Origin: Lachnospiraceae bacterium
GTDB taxonomy: Bacteria > Bacillota > Clostridia > Lachnospirales > Lachnospiraceae
Assembly (NCBI GenBank): GCA_015056815.1
Contig: SVFN01000005.1
Location: 62,001 to 126,000, forward strand
DNA length: 64,000 bases
Reading direction: 5' to 3'
Each line of letters opens with the position of its first letter. Position 1 is the stretch's first letter. Shown one piece after another: positions 44,644 through 53,161 of the stretch. A program made the translations under genes and the position numbers. The notes below the pieces were generated by a model, which saw only the letters and a program-made list of their open reading frames with translations, had not been told where the DNA came from and searched no databases.

Positions 44644-47600
44644 CTAATCCTCCTTTCCGACAGCATCCGCGATCAGGTTCCACGCCTCATCCTGTCCGAT
44701 CCTGTCCAGATCTCTCATCCGGAATCCCTCTATACGCGGGTCAAAATGGCAGATCCCTTTGTAGCTGCAATAAGTACAGGCATTCTTTTTATCCTTACAG
44801 TACGGATTCACTGCGATCTCTCCTTCGTAGACCTTTTTTTCGACCTCAGACATTTTATGATCCACATACTCCATAAGAAGCTCCATCTGCGCCTGCGATG
44901 CTGTGATGGAATTTGCCGTAAAGCAGCCGTCTTTTTTGCGCTTTAAGGGTATCACGTCCGATTCGGTTTCAAACTCCCGGTCCATTGCCCGGATCACCTG
45001 TTCTTCTTCTGACACCAGACCGGTCATCTTCATCTTTTCCAGCAGTTTTTTCTCCACCTCATTTATCAGCAAAGAATCGTCCACACCGAACAGATCACCC
45101 TCTTCTGACTCGGCTATGGGATTCTGGAACTGATAGTAAACCATTGCCGCCGGAAGCACTTTTTTGTCCTTCTGTTTTTTCTGCTCTGTCTCCACCGCCG
45201 CTTTCATATAGACAGCAAGCTGCATCTTCAGTCCAAAATAAAATTCGACCGGATCGAACTCGTTTTTTCCGGATTTATAATCCACGACCTTGACATAGAC
45301 CTCTCCATCCTTTTCGTAGGTATCCACGCGGTCGATCCGTCCTTTCGCCTTGATGTTTTCTCCTACATAAAACGGCATCTCGAAATAGCGCGGCTCGAAC
45401 AGCCCCTTCGCCATCTGATAGCGGAGGGTCCTCAGGGTTCTCTTTAAGATCCGTGTCATGTCTGTCACTGCATACAGATTCTCTTCGCTGCTGTAAAAAA
45501 GAGCATTCTCATATTCTTTGGCAAGCGTCTCCATGGTGTTCTCGACAAACACATCCGCCTCCTCAAGCGGGAAATCCATCCAGTGATAACCGTTTGTCTT
45601 TAAAAACTCTGCAAACCGCTTCATGACTTCATGATAAACAGTTCCCATGTCCGCACGGCTGACATCAAACTCCGTCTCTTCGTTTATCTTCAGACCATAC
45701 TGAAGAAAATGCGCAAACGCGCAGGCTGAAAAGCGTTCCAGCCTCCCGACGCTGCTCTCCACGATATCTCCGTACAAAGCCCTTGCAAGATCTGCGGAAA
45801 GGCTCTGCGGCCTGTATGTGAGAAATGCTGCTTCCAGAAATTGACGGATCCTTTCTTCTTCCCCTTCTTTGCAGTAAGCCCTGATCAAAGCCTCAAGCAC
45901 TTCCCTCTTCTCATCCGTATCCAGTTCTCCTCTGGCATATTCTCCCATAAGCGCTGCCAGATCGTCCAGGCCGTCTTCCCTGGTGGCAATCCTGTCTGCC
46001 AGCGAGAGTTCGGAAGCATATCTGACAGACAGACGCGGAAACAGTTTCTGTACCACGCCCACCAGATAGGATTTTCTTACCGTCTTGCCCGCATTATCCA
46101 CTCTGCTGTAGGACAGGTACAATCTCTCTGACGGTTTTGTCATGTTCAGGTACAGATACAGCCGCTGTAAAAAGATCTGTTCTCTGGGCGTCGGTGCCAG
46201 CTCATGCCCCGCTCCGCGCAAAAATTCTCTTTCCATATCCGACAAAAGGCCGCCGCCCTTGCTGTCTTTTGGAACAGCACCATCATTTATCCCTAAAAAA
46301 AACAGTGTTTTGACCTGTTTTAATCGCGTTCTCTCGATATCTCCCACCACTACCTGATCCATATTCTGTGGAATCGTGCCGATCGTGATCTCACTCAGAC
46401 CCGCCTTTAAGATCTGTGCAAACTCGTCAAGCTCTAATTCTTCACCGGATAAAAGATCGTGCATCTGGTCAAACAGGTCAACGACCGCCTGATATACCTG
46501 CGCATATTCCCTCGCTCCTGCCAGATCCCCTTTTTCTTCAAACTGTATGCGATACTGCTCCATTTTATCCTGAAGTCCGGCCCTAACACAGATTTCATAT
46601 ACCGCTTCGATCAGTTTTTCTGCCGGCACACCTTTTTGCAGCGATAGCACACGCAACGGTTCTGTCAGATCTGCAAATTTCTGTCTGCTTGCATTGAGTT
46701 CTTCCAGTTCGTGCGTTTCCAGTCGGTCTGCGCCTCTTGTAAACAGTCGCTCATACGCTTTTTCCCCGCGTATGCCATACCGTTCCAGATACAGTTCCAG
46801 TCTGTCTGTTTCTTCCCTTGTCAGACCCGCCAGCATCGTGCGAAGGAACCGCATCACACTTTCTTTCGTAAAGTCCTGTACAAACAGCTCCAGCAAAGAA
46901 AGAACGAATTCAGACATGGGATGAAACAGGATCCCTCTGGTCTTATCCATATATAGAGGCACTTCATAATCGTCGAACTCTGTCTGTAAAAGATGTTCGA
47001 AACGGGACAGATCTCCCGTGACCACCGCAATATCCCGATAGGCATATCCTTCTTCCCTCACCAGCCTTTTGATCTCCAAAAGCATCGCCTGCAGTTCTTT
47101 TCTGGGATTGAAGCATTCGGTCAGAACGATATGGGAGGTCACATCCTCATACTGTCTGCGCCCTGCCCGAAACAGATGCTTCTCCAAAAAGCCAAGCTCC
47201 GCGTTTTCATGGAAGCGGGCAGCATATGCCCTGTCCCCCTCCTCCCCGGATGTCGTCAGCACAATATCTTTCTTCTTTTCGATCTGTTCTTCTGCAGCGA
47301 TCTTAGAAAGGATCTCGTATGTATGGCGGCTTAAATAAAACAGCTTTTCCTCTGCCTGCATCTGCTCCCCCCGGACATCCTCCACCCCGTCCGCTACCAG
47401 CGTAACCATCACTTCATCCGCCACCAGAAGCAGCTTCTTTAGCAGTTTATTCTGGATCGGCGTAAATCCGGTAAATCCATCTAAAACAACCACACTGTTT
47501 TTTACCACTTCCGACCGGGGCAAAAGCTCGCACAGTCTGTCCAGCTGTTCCTCCGTGGTAATGTATCTGCCTCTGATATAATCCGAAAAGGCTTCCCGTA

Positions 47601-48087
47601 AGATCCGCAGATCTCTCAGTTTATAAGCCAGTGACCCCTTTTTCTCCGAATAATCGATCAACTCATCCAGTTCCTTCTCTCCGATGTCATACTGATAAAA
47701 CTCTGAGAGCATGGATTTCACTTCATGAATATATCCGATCTTTTTTAAATGAGCCCCGATCACGGTCAGATCATCCTTCTTCTCCTCCGCCACCCGGCTT
47801 AAGATCAGATTCTTTCCGGTATCATCCAGCAAAATGGCAGGATCCTCTCCCAGCTCCTCCATGATACGCCAGCTGAGTCTGGAAAAGCTCAATACCTCGA
47901 TATTCATGATTCCCTTTCTGTCATTCGCCGGGAAGGTACACAGATCCTTCTGTGTCTGCATGGTAAACTGATCCGGTACCAATACCAGAAAATGTCCCGG
48001 ATCGGTCTTGGACCTTTCCAAAATCTGCTGATAGATAAAATGGCTTTTGCCACTGCCGCTGCCACCTAGGATAAACTGTAAGCTCAT
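44644..48087 (-). CDS. addB: ATP-dependent helicase/nuclease subunit B
   Basis: AddB of 1147 residues. The inactivated-helicase N-terminus keeps a Walker A motif, LGGSGSGKSHFIY. The C-terminal nuclease has VVDYKSGKNEFDP, and the four iron-sulphur cysteines of the AddB cluster are present: one in ERFSACAFAHFLQYG (about 790) and three in CKDKKNACTYCSYKGICHF. It forms the AddAB recombination nuclease. The start has GGGAGGAG and the promoter lies at 48126-48154. It is the first gene of the addB-addA-lipoprotein operon. Nothing unusual in length or motifs. Confidence 0.96.
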   Translation of the reverse strand: MSLQFILGGSGSGKSHFIYQQILERSKTDPGHFLVLVPDQFTMQTQKDLCTFPANDRKGIMNIEVLSFSRLSWRIMEELGEDPAILLDDTGKNLILSRVAEEKKDDLTVIGAHLKKIGYIHEVKSMLSEFYQYDIGEKELDELIDYSEKKGSLAYKLRDLRILREAFSDYIRGRYITTEEQLDRLCELLPRSEVVKNSVVVLDGFTGFTPIQNKLLKKLLLVADEVMVTLVADGVEDVRGEQMQAEEKLFYLSRHTYEILSKIAAEEQIEKKKDIVLTTSGEEGDRAYAARFHENAELGFLEKHLFRAGRRQYEDVTSHIVLTECFNPRKELQAMLLEIKRLVREEGYAYRDIAVVTGDLSRFEHLLQTEFDDYEVPLYMDKTRGILFHPMSEFVLSLLELFVQDFTKESVMRFLRTMLAGLTREETDRLELYLERYGIRGEKAYERLFTRGADRLETHELEELNASRQKFADLTEPLRVLSLQKGVPAEKLIEAVYEICVRAGLQDKMEQYRIQFEEKGDLAGAREYAQVYQAVVDLFDQMHDLLSGEELELDEFAQILKAGLSEITIGTIPQNMDQVVVGDIERTRLKQVKTLFFLGINDGAVPKDSKGGGLLSDMEREFLRGAGHELAPTPREQIFLQRLYLYLNMTKPSERLYLSYSRVDNAGKTVRKSYLVGVVQKLFPRLSVRYASELSLADRIATREDGLDDLAALMGEYARGELDTDEKREVLEALIRAYCKEGEEERIRQFLEAAFLTYRPQSLSADLARALYGDIVESSVGRLERFSACAFAHFLQYGLKINEETEFDVSRADMGTVYHEVMKRFAEFLKTNGYHWMDFPLEEADVFVENTMETLAKEYENALFYSSEENLYAVTDMTRILKRTLRTLRYQMAKGLFEPRYFEMPFYVGENIKAKGRIDRVDTYEKDGEVYVKVVDYKSGKNEFDPVEFYFGLKMQLAVYMKAAVETEQKKQKDKKVLPAAMVYYQFQNPIAESEEGDLFGVDDSLLINEVEKKLLEKMKMTGLVSEEEQVIRAMDREFETESDVIPLKRKKDGCFTANSITASQAQMELLMEYVDHKMSEVEKKVYEGEIAVNPYCKDKKNACTYCSYKGICHFDPRIEGFRMRDLDRIGQDEAWNLIADAVGKED

Positions 48088-48125
48088 GCTGCTCCTCCCG
48101 CTTTTGTTTTTAAATATCTTTCTTT

Positions 48126-48154
48126 AGTATAATGGCGATCGGGAGACATTTCAA
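48126..48154 (-). promoter_or_regulatory. Sigma-A promoter of addB operon
   Basis: Minus strand TTGAAA, 17 bases, TATACT, about 40 bases upstream of the addB ATG. Confidence 0.8.
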
Positions 48155-48206
48155 CTGTTTGCCGAATATCCTGTTGTTGCGATAAAACGTCCGCCGAAGA
48201 AAAGGA

Positions 48207-48235
48207 TTGATTTTTTCTCCCGTTTTCGATATGCT
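48207..48235 (+). promoter_or_regulatory. Sigma-A promoter of the DUF6062 gene
   Basis: TTGATT, 17 bases, TATGCT, about 53 bases before the ATG at 48288; divergent from the addB promoter. Confidence 0.75.
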
Positions 48236-48287
48236 AAACGAAAGCGACCATTTGTTAGGATGTGGAACTTAAAATAGGAGATAAATT

Positions 48288-49049
48288 ATGAAAGAAACAT
48301 TATATACCATCCCCCTGACCGATGCCTTCCAGGCACACGATGAATGCCCTTTCTGTTTTGTGGAGCGTAATGTGGAGCAGGATCTTCTGGATCTGGTCTT
48401 AGGCTCCGGCTCCTCGTATATGGAAAGTGACATGCGTGAAAAGACAGATCATGCCGGTTTTTGCCGCGCACATTTCAAAAAAATGTTCGATTACGGAAAT
48501 ACACTTGGAAACGGCTGGATCTTAAAGACGCATTACCTGCAGATGCAAAAAGAATTTGACAAGCAGGTCAAAATGTTCTCACCTGCCAAGGCAGGCTTTA
48601 TGAATAAGCTCAAAAAGAACGAATTCGAGGGGAATTCCATGAGTCAGTGGGTGGCTGAAAAAAACAGATCCTGTTATATCTGTCAGGAATTTGACAAAAT
48701 GTATGATCGCTATCTGGATACCTTCTTCTTCATGTATACAAAGGATAACGAGATGACGGAAATGATCAAAAACAGCAAGGGCTTCTGTCTGACGCATTTC
48801 GGAGATCTGTGCCGCAGGGCGGATCTTGTCCTAAACGACAGACAAAAAGCTGCCTTTTATCCGCTTTTGTTTGGGATCATGAAGGAAAATCTGGCAAGAT
48901 TATCCGGGGATGTGAGCTGGCTGGTGGACAAATTCGATTATCGCAACAAAGACGCGGACTGGAAAAATTCCAGAGACGCCATACAGAGAGGCATGCAAAA
49001 ATTAAAGGGCGGCTACCCGGCTGATCCGGTATACAAACAGTCCAAATGA
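48288..49049 (+). CDS. DUF6062 family cysteine-motif protein
   Basis: A 253-residue soluble protein common in Clostridia and of unknown function. It has four Cys/His clusters in order: DECPFCFVERN (about 18-28), GFCRAHFKKMF (about 63-73), RSCYICQEFDKMYDRYLDTFF (about 125-145) and GFCLTHFGDLC (about 165-175). The two C-x-x-C plus two F-C-x-x-H-F motifs look like metal sites, probably two zinc ions, repeated as an internal duplication. This two-fold layout is a useful family mark. The gene has its own promoter and stands alone between addB and a TetR regulator. Confidence 0.85.
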   Translation: MKETLYTIPLTDAFQAHDECPFCFVERNVEQDLLDLVLGSGSSYMESDMREKTDHAGFCRAHFKKMFDYGNTLGNGWILKTHYLQMQKEFDKQVKMFSPAKAGFMNKLKKNEFEGNSMSQWVAEKNRSCYICQEFDKMYDRYLDTFFFMYTKDNEMTEMIKNSKGFCLTHFGDLCRRADLVLNDRQKAAFYPLLFGIMKENLARLSGDVSWLVDKFDYRNKDADWKNSRDAIQRGMQKLKGGYPADPVYKQSK

Positions 49050-49074
49050 CAAAAAGGGAGACGACGCAGAGAGC

Positions 49075-49695
49075 TTACTCCTCTATGCTCCCGCGTTCGC
49101 AAAAATTCTCTTTCATGATGTCAAGCATGGACACTGCCTCTTTGTAAAGGGCATCGGCGTCGGTCCTGCCGGCTTCCATCTGTTCCCTGCGAAGCCCGTC
49201 AACGGTAAAGATCATCATTTTCATGATATGCGCCGGATTCAGCCCCTGCTTCAGCGTGGAAAGATCCGCCCTCGCATAGATCCGGCTGACCAGGGACGCA
49301 TAATGCTCTCTTTTGTCTGCCGTCTGGTTCTGGATCTCCGGATTCTCCTCCAGAAATGCGCTGTTTAAGAAGGGATACATATACGGATAATACTTCATGA
49401 CCTGACGTTTCGCATATTCGATCTGCTTCTGGATCTCAAACAGATCCGTCTCTGTCTCCGCCACCTCACGGACATACTCCATCTCCAGAAACTGAATGCT
49501 GTATTCATATAAAAACAGGTACAGTCCCTGCTTACTGATAAAATAATGGAACAAAAGTCCCTTGGAAATCCCTGCTTCTTTTACGATCTCATCCGTACTT
49601 GCCCTCTTATAGCCACATTCTGTAAAGATCTTCATCGCTGCATTGATGATCCTGTCCTGTTTTTCCTTGCGTAAGTCCCAAAATTTATCATTCAT
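49075..49695 (-). CDS. TetR/AcrR family transcriptional regulator
   Basis: I start at MNDKFWDLRKEKQDRII (206 residues); the 29 extra residues in the track lack family similarity. The N-terminal domain has the TetR helix-turn-helix: INAAMKIFTECGYKRASTDEIVKEAGISKGLLFHYFISKQGLY in short overlapping parts, with GISKGLLFHYF as the recognition helix. The C-terminal ligand domain is helical and ordinary. Its target is unknown; it is convergent with the DUF6062 gene and divergent from the YtxH-like gene across 0.4 kb that contains a dispersed repeat. Many Clostridial TetR proteins of this subtype control efflux or envelope genes. Confidence 0.9.
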   Translation of the reverse strand: MNDKFWDLRKEKQDRIINAAMKIFTECGYKRASTDEIVKEAGISKGLLFHYFISKQGLYLFLYEYSIQFLEMEYVREVAETETDLFEIQKQIEYAKRQVMKYYPYMYPFLNSAFLEENPEIQNQTADKREHYASLVSRIYARADLSTLKQGLNPAHIMKMMIFTVDGLRREQMEAGRTDADALYKEAVSMLDIMKENFCERGSIEE

Positions 49696-49849
49696 GCTCT
49701 GCCTGCTGCCTCTAACTTTCTGTTTCACAGCGATCCGCCGCGTTTTCTCTCTGAAAGGAATGATACCATAAAATACGCGCAATTACCATAACTAAGTTGG
49801 ATTTTCATGAAGCCTTATCCATCTTCTGTTACTCAGTTCCCAGCCGGCC

Positions 49850-49946
49850 GGTCACTGAATGTAACATGTTTTGCATATATTTAGTTCGGCTACGTCGAAG
49901 TGCAAAACATACTTGGCTGCTTTACACAGTTTTTCCGTATCGTTGC
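49850..49946. repeat. Dispersed 97-bp structured repeat, copy A
   Basis: Closely matches 55002-55098. It contains a perfect 10-bp inverted repeat, ATGTTTTGCA (49866-49875) and TGCAAAACAT (49901-49910), enclosing a smaller TTCG/CGAA hairpin. No gene uses it; the rest of 49696-50094 holds only the YtxH-like gene's leader. Confidence 0.75.
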
Positions 49947-50094
49947 GTGCTTCGCACTCTCACAATCCTCCCAAATTATAAACATTCTAAAAAGCCGATT
50001 TCATACTTTTTTTACTTGTTTTCGCCCGTATTTTATTTTAAAATATAGAAAAAATAACAGCGAATGGACAGATCCATTCCGAAAGGAGCAGAAA

Positions 50095-50781
50095 ATGAAG
50101 GGGTACAAAAAATGGTTGTTTTTGGGGGCTGCGATCGGTGCTGCAGGCGCTTACTATTTGCTCAATGAGAAAAAAATGCAGGAAGAATTCGATGACTTTG
50201 ACGATTTCGACGATCCTGATGAAGATGAGGATGAAGAAGCCGGTGAAAGAAGCTATGTGCATCTGAATAAAGAAGAGGATGTTAAAAAATCCGCTGACAA
50301 AGCAGTCGATGCCATGAGTGATGCTGCTTCCAAGGCAGCCGATGTCTTTTCCGAAGCAATGGATACCTTTGCAGACAAAGCAGAAGTCTTCATAGATAAA
50401 GCAAGGGATTTCGCAGACAAGGCAGTCGGTACCATGTCCGAAAAATTTGCAGAAGCGGCGACCAGGGCAGAAGAAGCGGCAGAAGAATTTGCGGAAGATA
50501 TCGCAAAGAAGGCGGAAGAGGCCAAAGAGGCGGCAAGTGAAAAAGCCGGTGAAGCGGCGCAGGAAATGGCTGAAAAAGCAGAGGAAGTTTCCGAAGATCA
50601 CGCTGAGAATGCCGAAGCTCCCACAGAAGCTGTCGTTGAGAATGCCGAAGCTCCCGCAGAAGATGTTGCTGAGAATACCGAAGCTTCCGCAGAAGATGTT
50701 GCTGAGAATACCGAAGCTTTCGCAGAAGATATCACTGAGAGCACCGGGATTCTCTCTGATACGGCAAAAGAAGATTGTTAG
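50095..50781 (+). CDS. YtxH-like membrane-anchored helical protein
   Basis: I start at the ATG after GAAAGGAG (MKGYKKWLFLGAAIG), giving 228 residues; the track's longer start is upstream repeat DNA. One N-terminal helix (about 6-24) anchors it, with GAAIGAAGAYYLL as in YtxH/gas-vesicle-GvpP-like proteins. A very acidic stretch (DDFDDFDDPDEDEDEE) is followed by long Ala/Glu/Lys amphipathic heptads (SDAASKAADVFSEAMDTFADKAE), like LEA-type proteins. The C-terminus is made of four 11-residue repeats from 33-bp DNA repeats. A stress or envelope role is usual for YtxH-type proteins, but this is not certain. Confidence 0.8.
   Translation: MKGYKKWLFLGAAIGAAGAYYLLNEKKMQEEFDDFDDFDDPDEDEDEEAGERSYVHLNKEEDVKKSADKAVDAMSDAASKAADVFSEAMDTFADKAEVFIDKARDFADKAVGTMSEKFAEAATRAEEAAEEFAEDIAKKAEEAKEAASEKAGEAAQEMAEKAEEVSEDHAENAEAPTEAVVENAEAPAEDVAENTEASAEDVAENTEAFAEDITESTGILSDTAKEDC
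50605..50736 (+). repeat. Four 33-bp tandem repeats inside the YtxH-like gene
   Basis: Units begin at 50605, 50638, 50671 and 50704, each starting GAGAAT(G/A)CCGAAGCT and encoding ENAEAPAEDVA-like 11-mers. Being in frame, copy-number change would not break the gene. Confidence 0.9.
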
Positions 50782-50835
50782 ATTTTCTTCTTTCCCGTAA
50801 AATCGTTTCGAACAATATCCCGTAAAGCAATACGG

Positions 50836-50870
50836 AAAAAGGAGCGATCATTTTTGATCCGCTCCTTTTT
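50836..50870. terminator. Bidirectional terminator
   Basis: AAAAAGGAGCGATCA pairs with TGATCCGCTCCTTTTT around a TTT loop with one bulge. It ends both the rightward YtxH-like gene and the leftward MocR gene, whose stop codon touches it. Confidence 0.85.
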
Positions 50871-52285
50871 CATTCGTTTTCTTCCAAAAGCCATGCCCGT
50901 TTTAAGGCTGCCACACCTTCTTCAATCTCCCGTTCCGTAAGTCCCGCATAGCCGATCAGAACAGTTGCCCTCCAGTCTTGTATTGCCTGCTCGATCCGAT
51001 AGCTGCTAAGGCCGTAAACTTTACAGCCGGTCTTGTTCGCTTTTTCCACCAGTTCTTCTTCTGTCACAAGCGGATCTTTGCTGACTAAGAGCACATGAAG
51101 TCCGGCTCCCTCTCCATAAATCTCAAATCGTTCTTCAAAAACCTCTAAAAGCCTGCACAATTGATTATGTTTATTCCGGTACAGCTTTCTCATCTTATTC
51201 AGATAGCGTTCATAATGGCCGCCCCGTATAAACTCGGCAAGGACATTCTGCTGAATTCTTGACACCGAAGAGGAAAAAAAGGAGCAATTCTTTTCATACC
51301 GCTCCAATAGTTCCTGCGGCAGCACCATATAGCTGACACGGATTGCCGGAGCAATGGACTTGGAAAAGGTTCCGACATAAATCACCCTTCCTCTCTTATC
51401 CACAGATTGCAAGGAAGGGATCGGTTTTCCGCGATAACGAAATTCGCTGTCATAATCATCTTCGATCAGAAAGCGTTCCTCCTTTTCATTGGCCCAGTTC
51501 AAAAGCTCCATACGTCTGCCGATGGGCATGATCACCCCGGTCGGAAACTGATGGGAAGGCATGATATAAGCAGTATCGGCTGCGCTTTCGCGAAGTGCCG
51601 GAACCTGCATGCCATTTTCATCAAGAGGGATAGCGCTGATCTTATAACCGATCGAAGAAAAGATACGATATGCCCGCAGGTACGTCGGATTTTCGATCGC
51701 AAGCTTACGTCCTTCTCCCAGGATCACGCCAAGCAGCATCAGAAGGTAATCATTTCCCGCTCCGACAATGATCTGTTCTTCCCTGCATTTGACACCCCGG
51801 AAGCTGTGCAGGTATTGGCAGATCGTACGTCGTAAGCCCGGATCTCCTTTCGGATCCCCCAGCTCCAAAATCTCATTATAGTGCTCTGACAGTACCTCCT
51901 TATTGATCTTTTGCCAGACAGACATCGGAAAGCTGCTCACATCCACCGCATTGGGCGAAAAATCATACCGGACCGTCTGCCGGAGCGGCTTCTTCTCCTC
52001 CTTCTTTGTTTCCGGTTGTTCCAGATACAGCATACCTTCCAGTCTGCAAACGTAATAGCCCTTGTAGGGAACCGACTCAATATATCCTTCGGAAAGCAGC
52101 TGGTCATAAGCCAGTCCCACTGTGCTTCTGGCCACTTCCAGATGTTCCGACAGTGCACGCGTAGAAGGGAGTCTGTCACCTTCAGACAGACTCCCCTCTA
52201 TGATCTCTTTTTTGATATACTGATAAATCTGTTCGTAAATATGTTCTTTCCCGTTTACTTCGATCGGTATCGTAAGCTCTCTCAT
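50870..52285 (-). CDS. MocR/PdxR-type GntR-aminotransferase regulator
   Basis: A 471-residue fusion typical of MocR regulators. The N-terminal GntR winged helix (about 10-80) has QIYQYIKKEIIEGSLSEGDRLPSTRALSEHL. The class-I aminotransferase domain (about 105-465) has the PLP lysine in YVGTFSKSIAPAIRVSY and the aspartate in DDYDSEFRYRG. Such proteins use PLP as a sensor, and PdxR activates pdxST; no pdx genes are nearby, so the target is open. It lies 5 bases after the DUF2225 gene and may be cotranscribed with it. Start supported by position, ribosome site weak (GGGCTAGG). Confidence 0.9.
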   Translation of the reverse strand: MRELTIPIEVNGKEHIYEQIYQYIKKEIIEGSLSEGDRLPSTRALSEHLEVARSTVGLAYDQLLSEGYIESVPYKGYYVCRLEGMLYLEQPETKKEEKKPLRQTVRYDFSPNAVDVSSFPMSVWQKINKEVLSEHYNEILELGDPKGDPGLRRTICQYLHSFRGVKCREEQIIVGAGNDYLLMLLGVILGEGRKLAIENPTYLRAYRIFSSIGYKISAIPLDENGMQVPALRESAADTAYIMPSHQFPTGVIMPIGRRMELLNWANEKEERFLIEDDYDSEFRYRGKPIPSLQSVDKRGRVIYVGTFSKSIAPAIRVSYMVLPQELLERYEKNCSFFSSSVSRIQQNVLAEFIRGGHYERYLNKMRKLYRNKHNQLCRLLEVFEERFEIYGEGAGLHVLLVSKDPLVTEEELVEKANKTGCKVYGLSSYRIEQAIQDWRATVLIGYAGLTEREIEEGVAALKRAWLLEENE

Positions 52286-52290
52286 GCTGC

Positions 52291-53139
52291 CTAGCCCTGA
52301 ACCTTCTTTTTGAAAATCTCTAACAGTTCTTTTGCTTTTTCATGGATCTGCGGATTGGTCATCTTCGGCTTGTCAATGACATTTTTCAGTCTCTTGGCTG
52401 TCACATCATAGCGGTTAAAGCGAAATGCCAATACGGCGATGAGATAGTCCATCGTCATAGTATCCATCCCGCATATCGGGAACGATTCTGTCGAAACAGC
52501 ACTTAAAAATCCCTCCAGGGCGTTCTTTAAGTATTCATTTTCCTGATCCGTGATCTCAGCAAGCCGGAAATTGTAGCGGATGTCTTCTTCATCCAGCGCC
52601 TCTCCCATGGATCTTAATACCCAGCCGATCTTTAAGCAGATATACGCTTTCTCACTGTCCTTCGCATGCTTCACCACAGCATTCGCCAGCGCAAGCTTAT
52701 AGCGCGTCAGGGCATCTTCAAACGTGTAGGTTTCCTTTTCTTCGATATTGGCAAGAAAATGGCTGGAGATTTCTGACCGGATCATCTTGGTCTGTCCCGG
52801 TGTCAGATAATCGAAGAAGCGCTCCAGTGCAGTATAGCCACACTCCGGACACATTACCACATCATATTTGATCGGATCCACATAGTCATATCTGGGGCGC
52901 AGATCCATATCAAGGTCTACGATCCTGACTCTCTTGATCCGGATCGTCTTATTCTTGAAGGCTGCCCCGCATGCTTTACAGGTATAATTCTTGTCATACA
53001 GGAAATCTTTTTCATCGGTTCCCTCGGGTGCAGAGGTTTCCACCGCTTCGTCTTCCTGCACAGTCTCATTGTTGAAAAGGCTTTTGCCGCCCAGATTATC
53101 CAGGCCAAACATATCTAATCCGGAAAATAAATCTGCCAT
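52291..53139 (-). CDS. DUF2225 zinc-ribbon protein
   Basis: A 282-residue soluble protein of the DUF2225 family, frequent in Clostridia. The N-terminal region (MADLFSGLDMFGLDNLG) is followed by a zinc site made of CKACGAAF (about 52-59) and CPECGYTAL (about 97-105). The rest is helical, TPR-like (YKLALANAVVKHAKDSEKAY, then ICLKIGWVLRSMGE), and ends with a basic helix. Function is unknown. The ATG has GGAGAG upstream. It is flanked on the same strand by glnS and the MocR gene with short gaps, so the three may be one transcript from the glnS promoter. Confidence 0.85.
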   Translation of the reverse strand: MADLFSGLDMFGLDNLGGKSLFNNETVQEDEAVETSAPEGTDEKDFLYDKNYTCKACGAAFKNKTIRIKRVRIVDLDMDLRPRYDYVDPIKYDVVMCPECGYTALERFFDYLTPGQTKMIRSEISSHFLANIEEKETYTFEDALTRYKLALANAVVKHAKDSEKAYICLKIGWVLRSMGEALDEEDIRYNFRLAEITDQENEYLKNALEGFLSAVSTESFPICGMDTMTMDYLIAVLAFRFNRYDVTAKRLKNVIDKPKMTNPQIHEKAKELLEIFKKKVQG

Positions 53140-53161
53140 GTTATCTCTCCATTCCTCTATT

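Noticed and set aside
44170-44946. 258-aa plus-strand ORF across the addA/addB junction
   Set aside because: Antisense to two well-supported genes; no start signal.
49797-50048. 83-aa ORF and its counterpart at 54826-55092 sharing LVRLRRSAKH
   Set aside because: The shared peptide is a product of the 97-bp non-coding repeat being read through; neither has a ribosome site.
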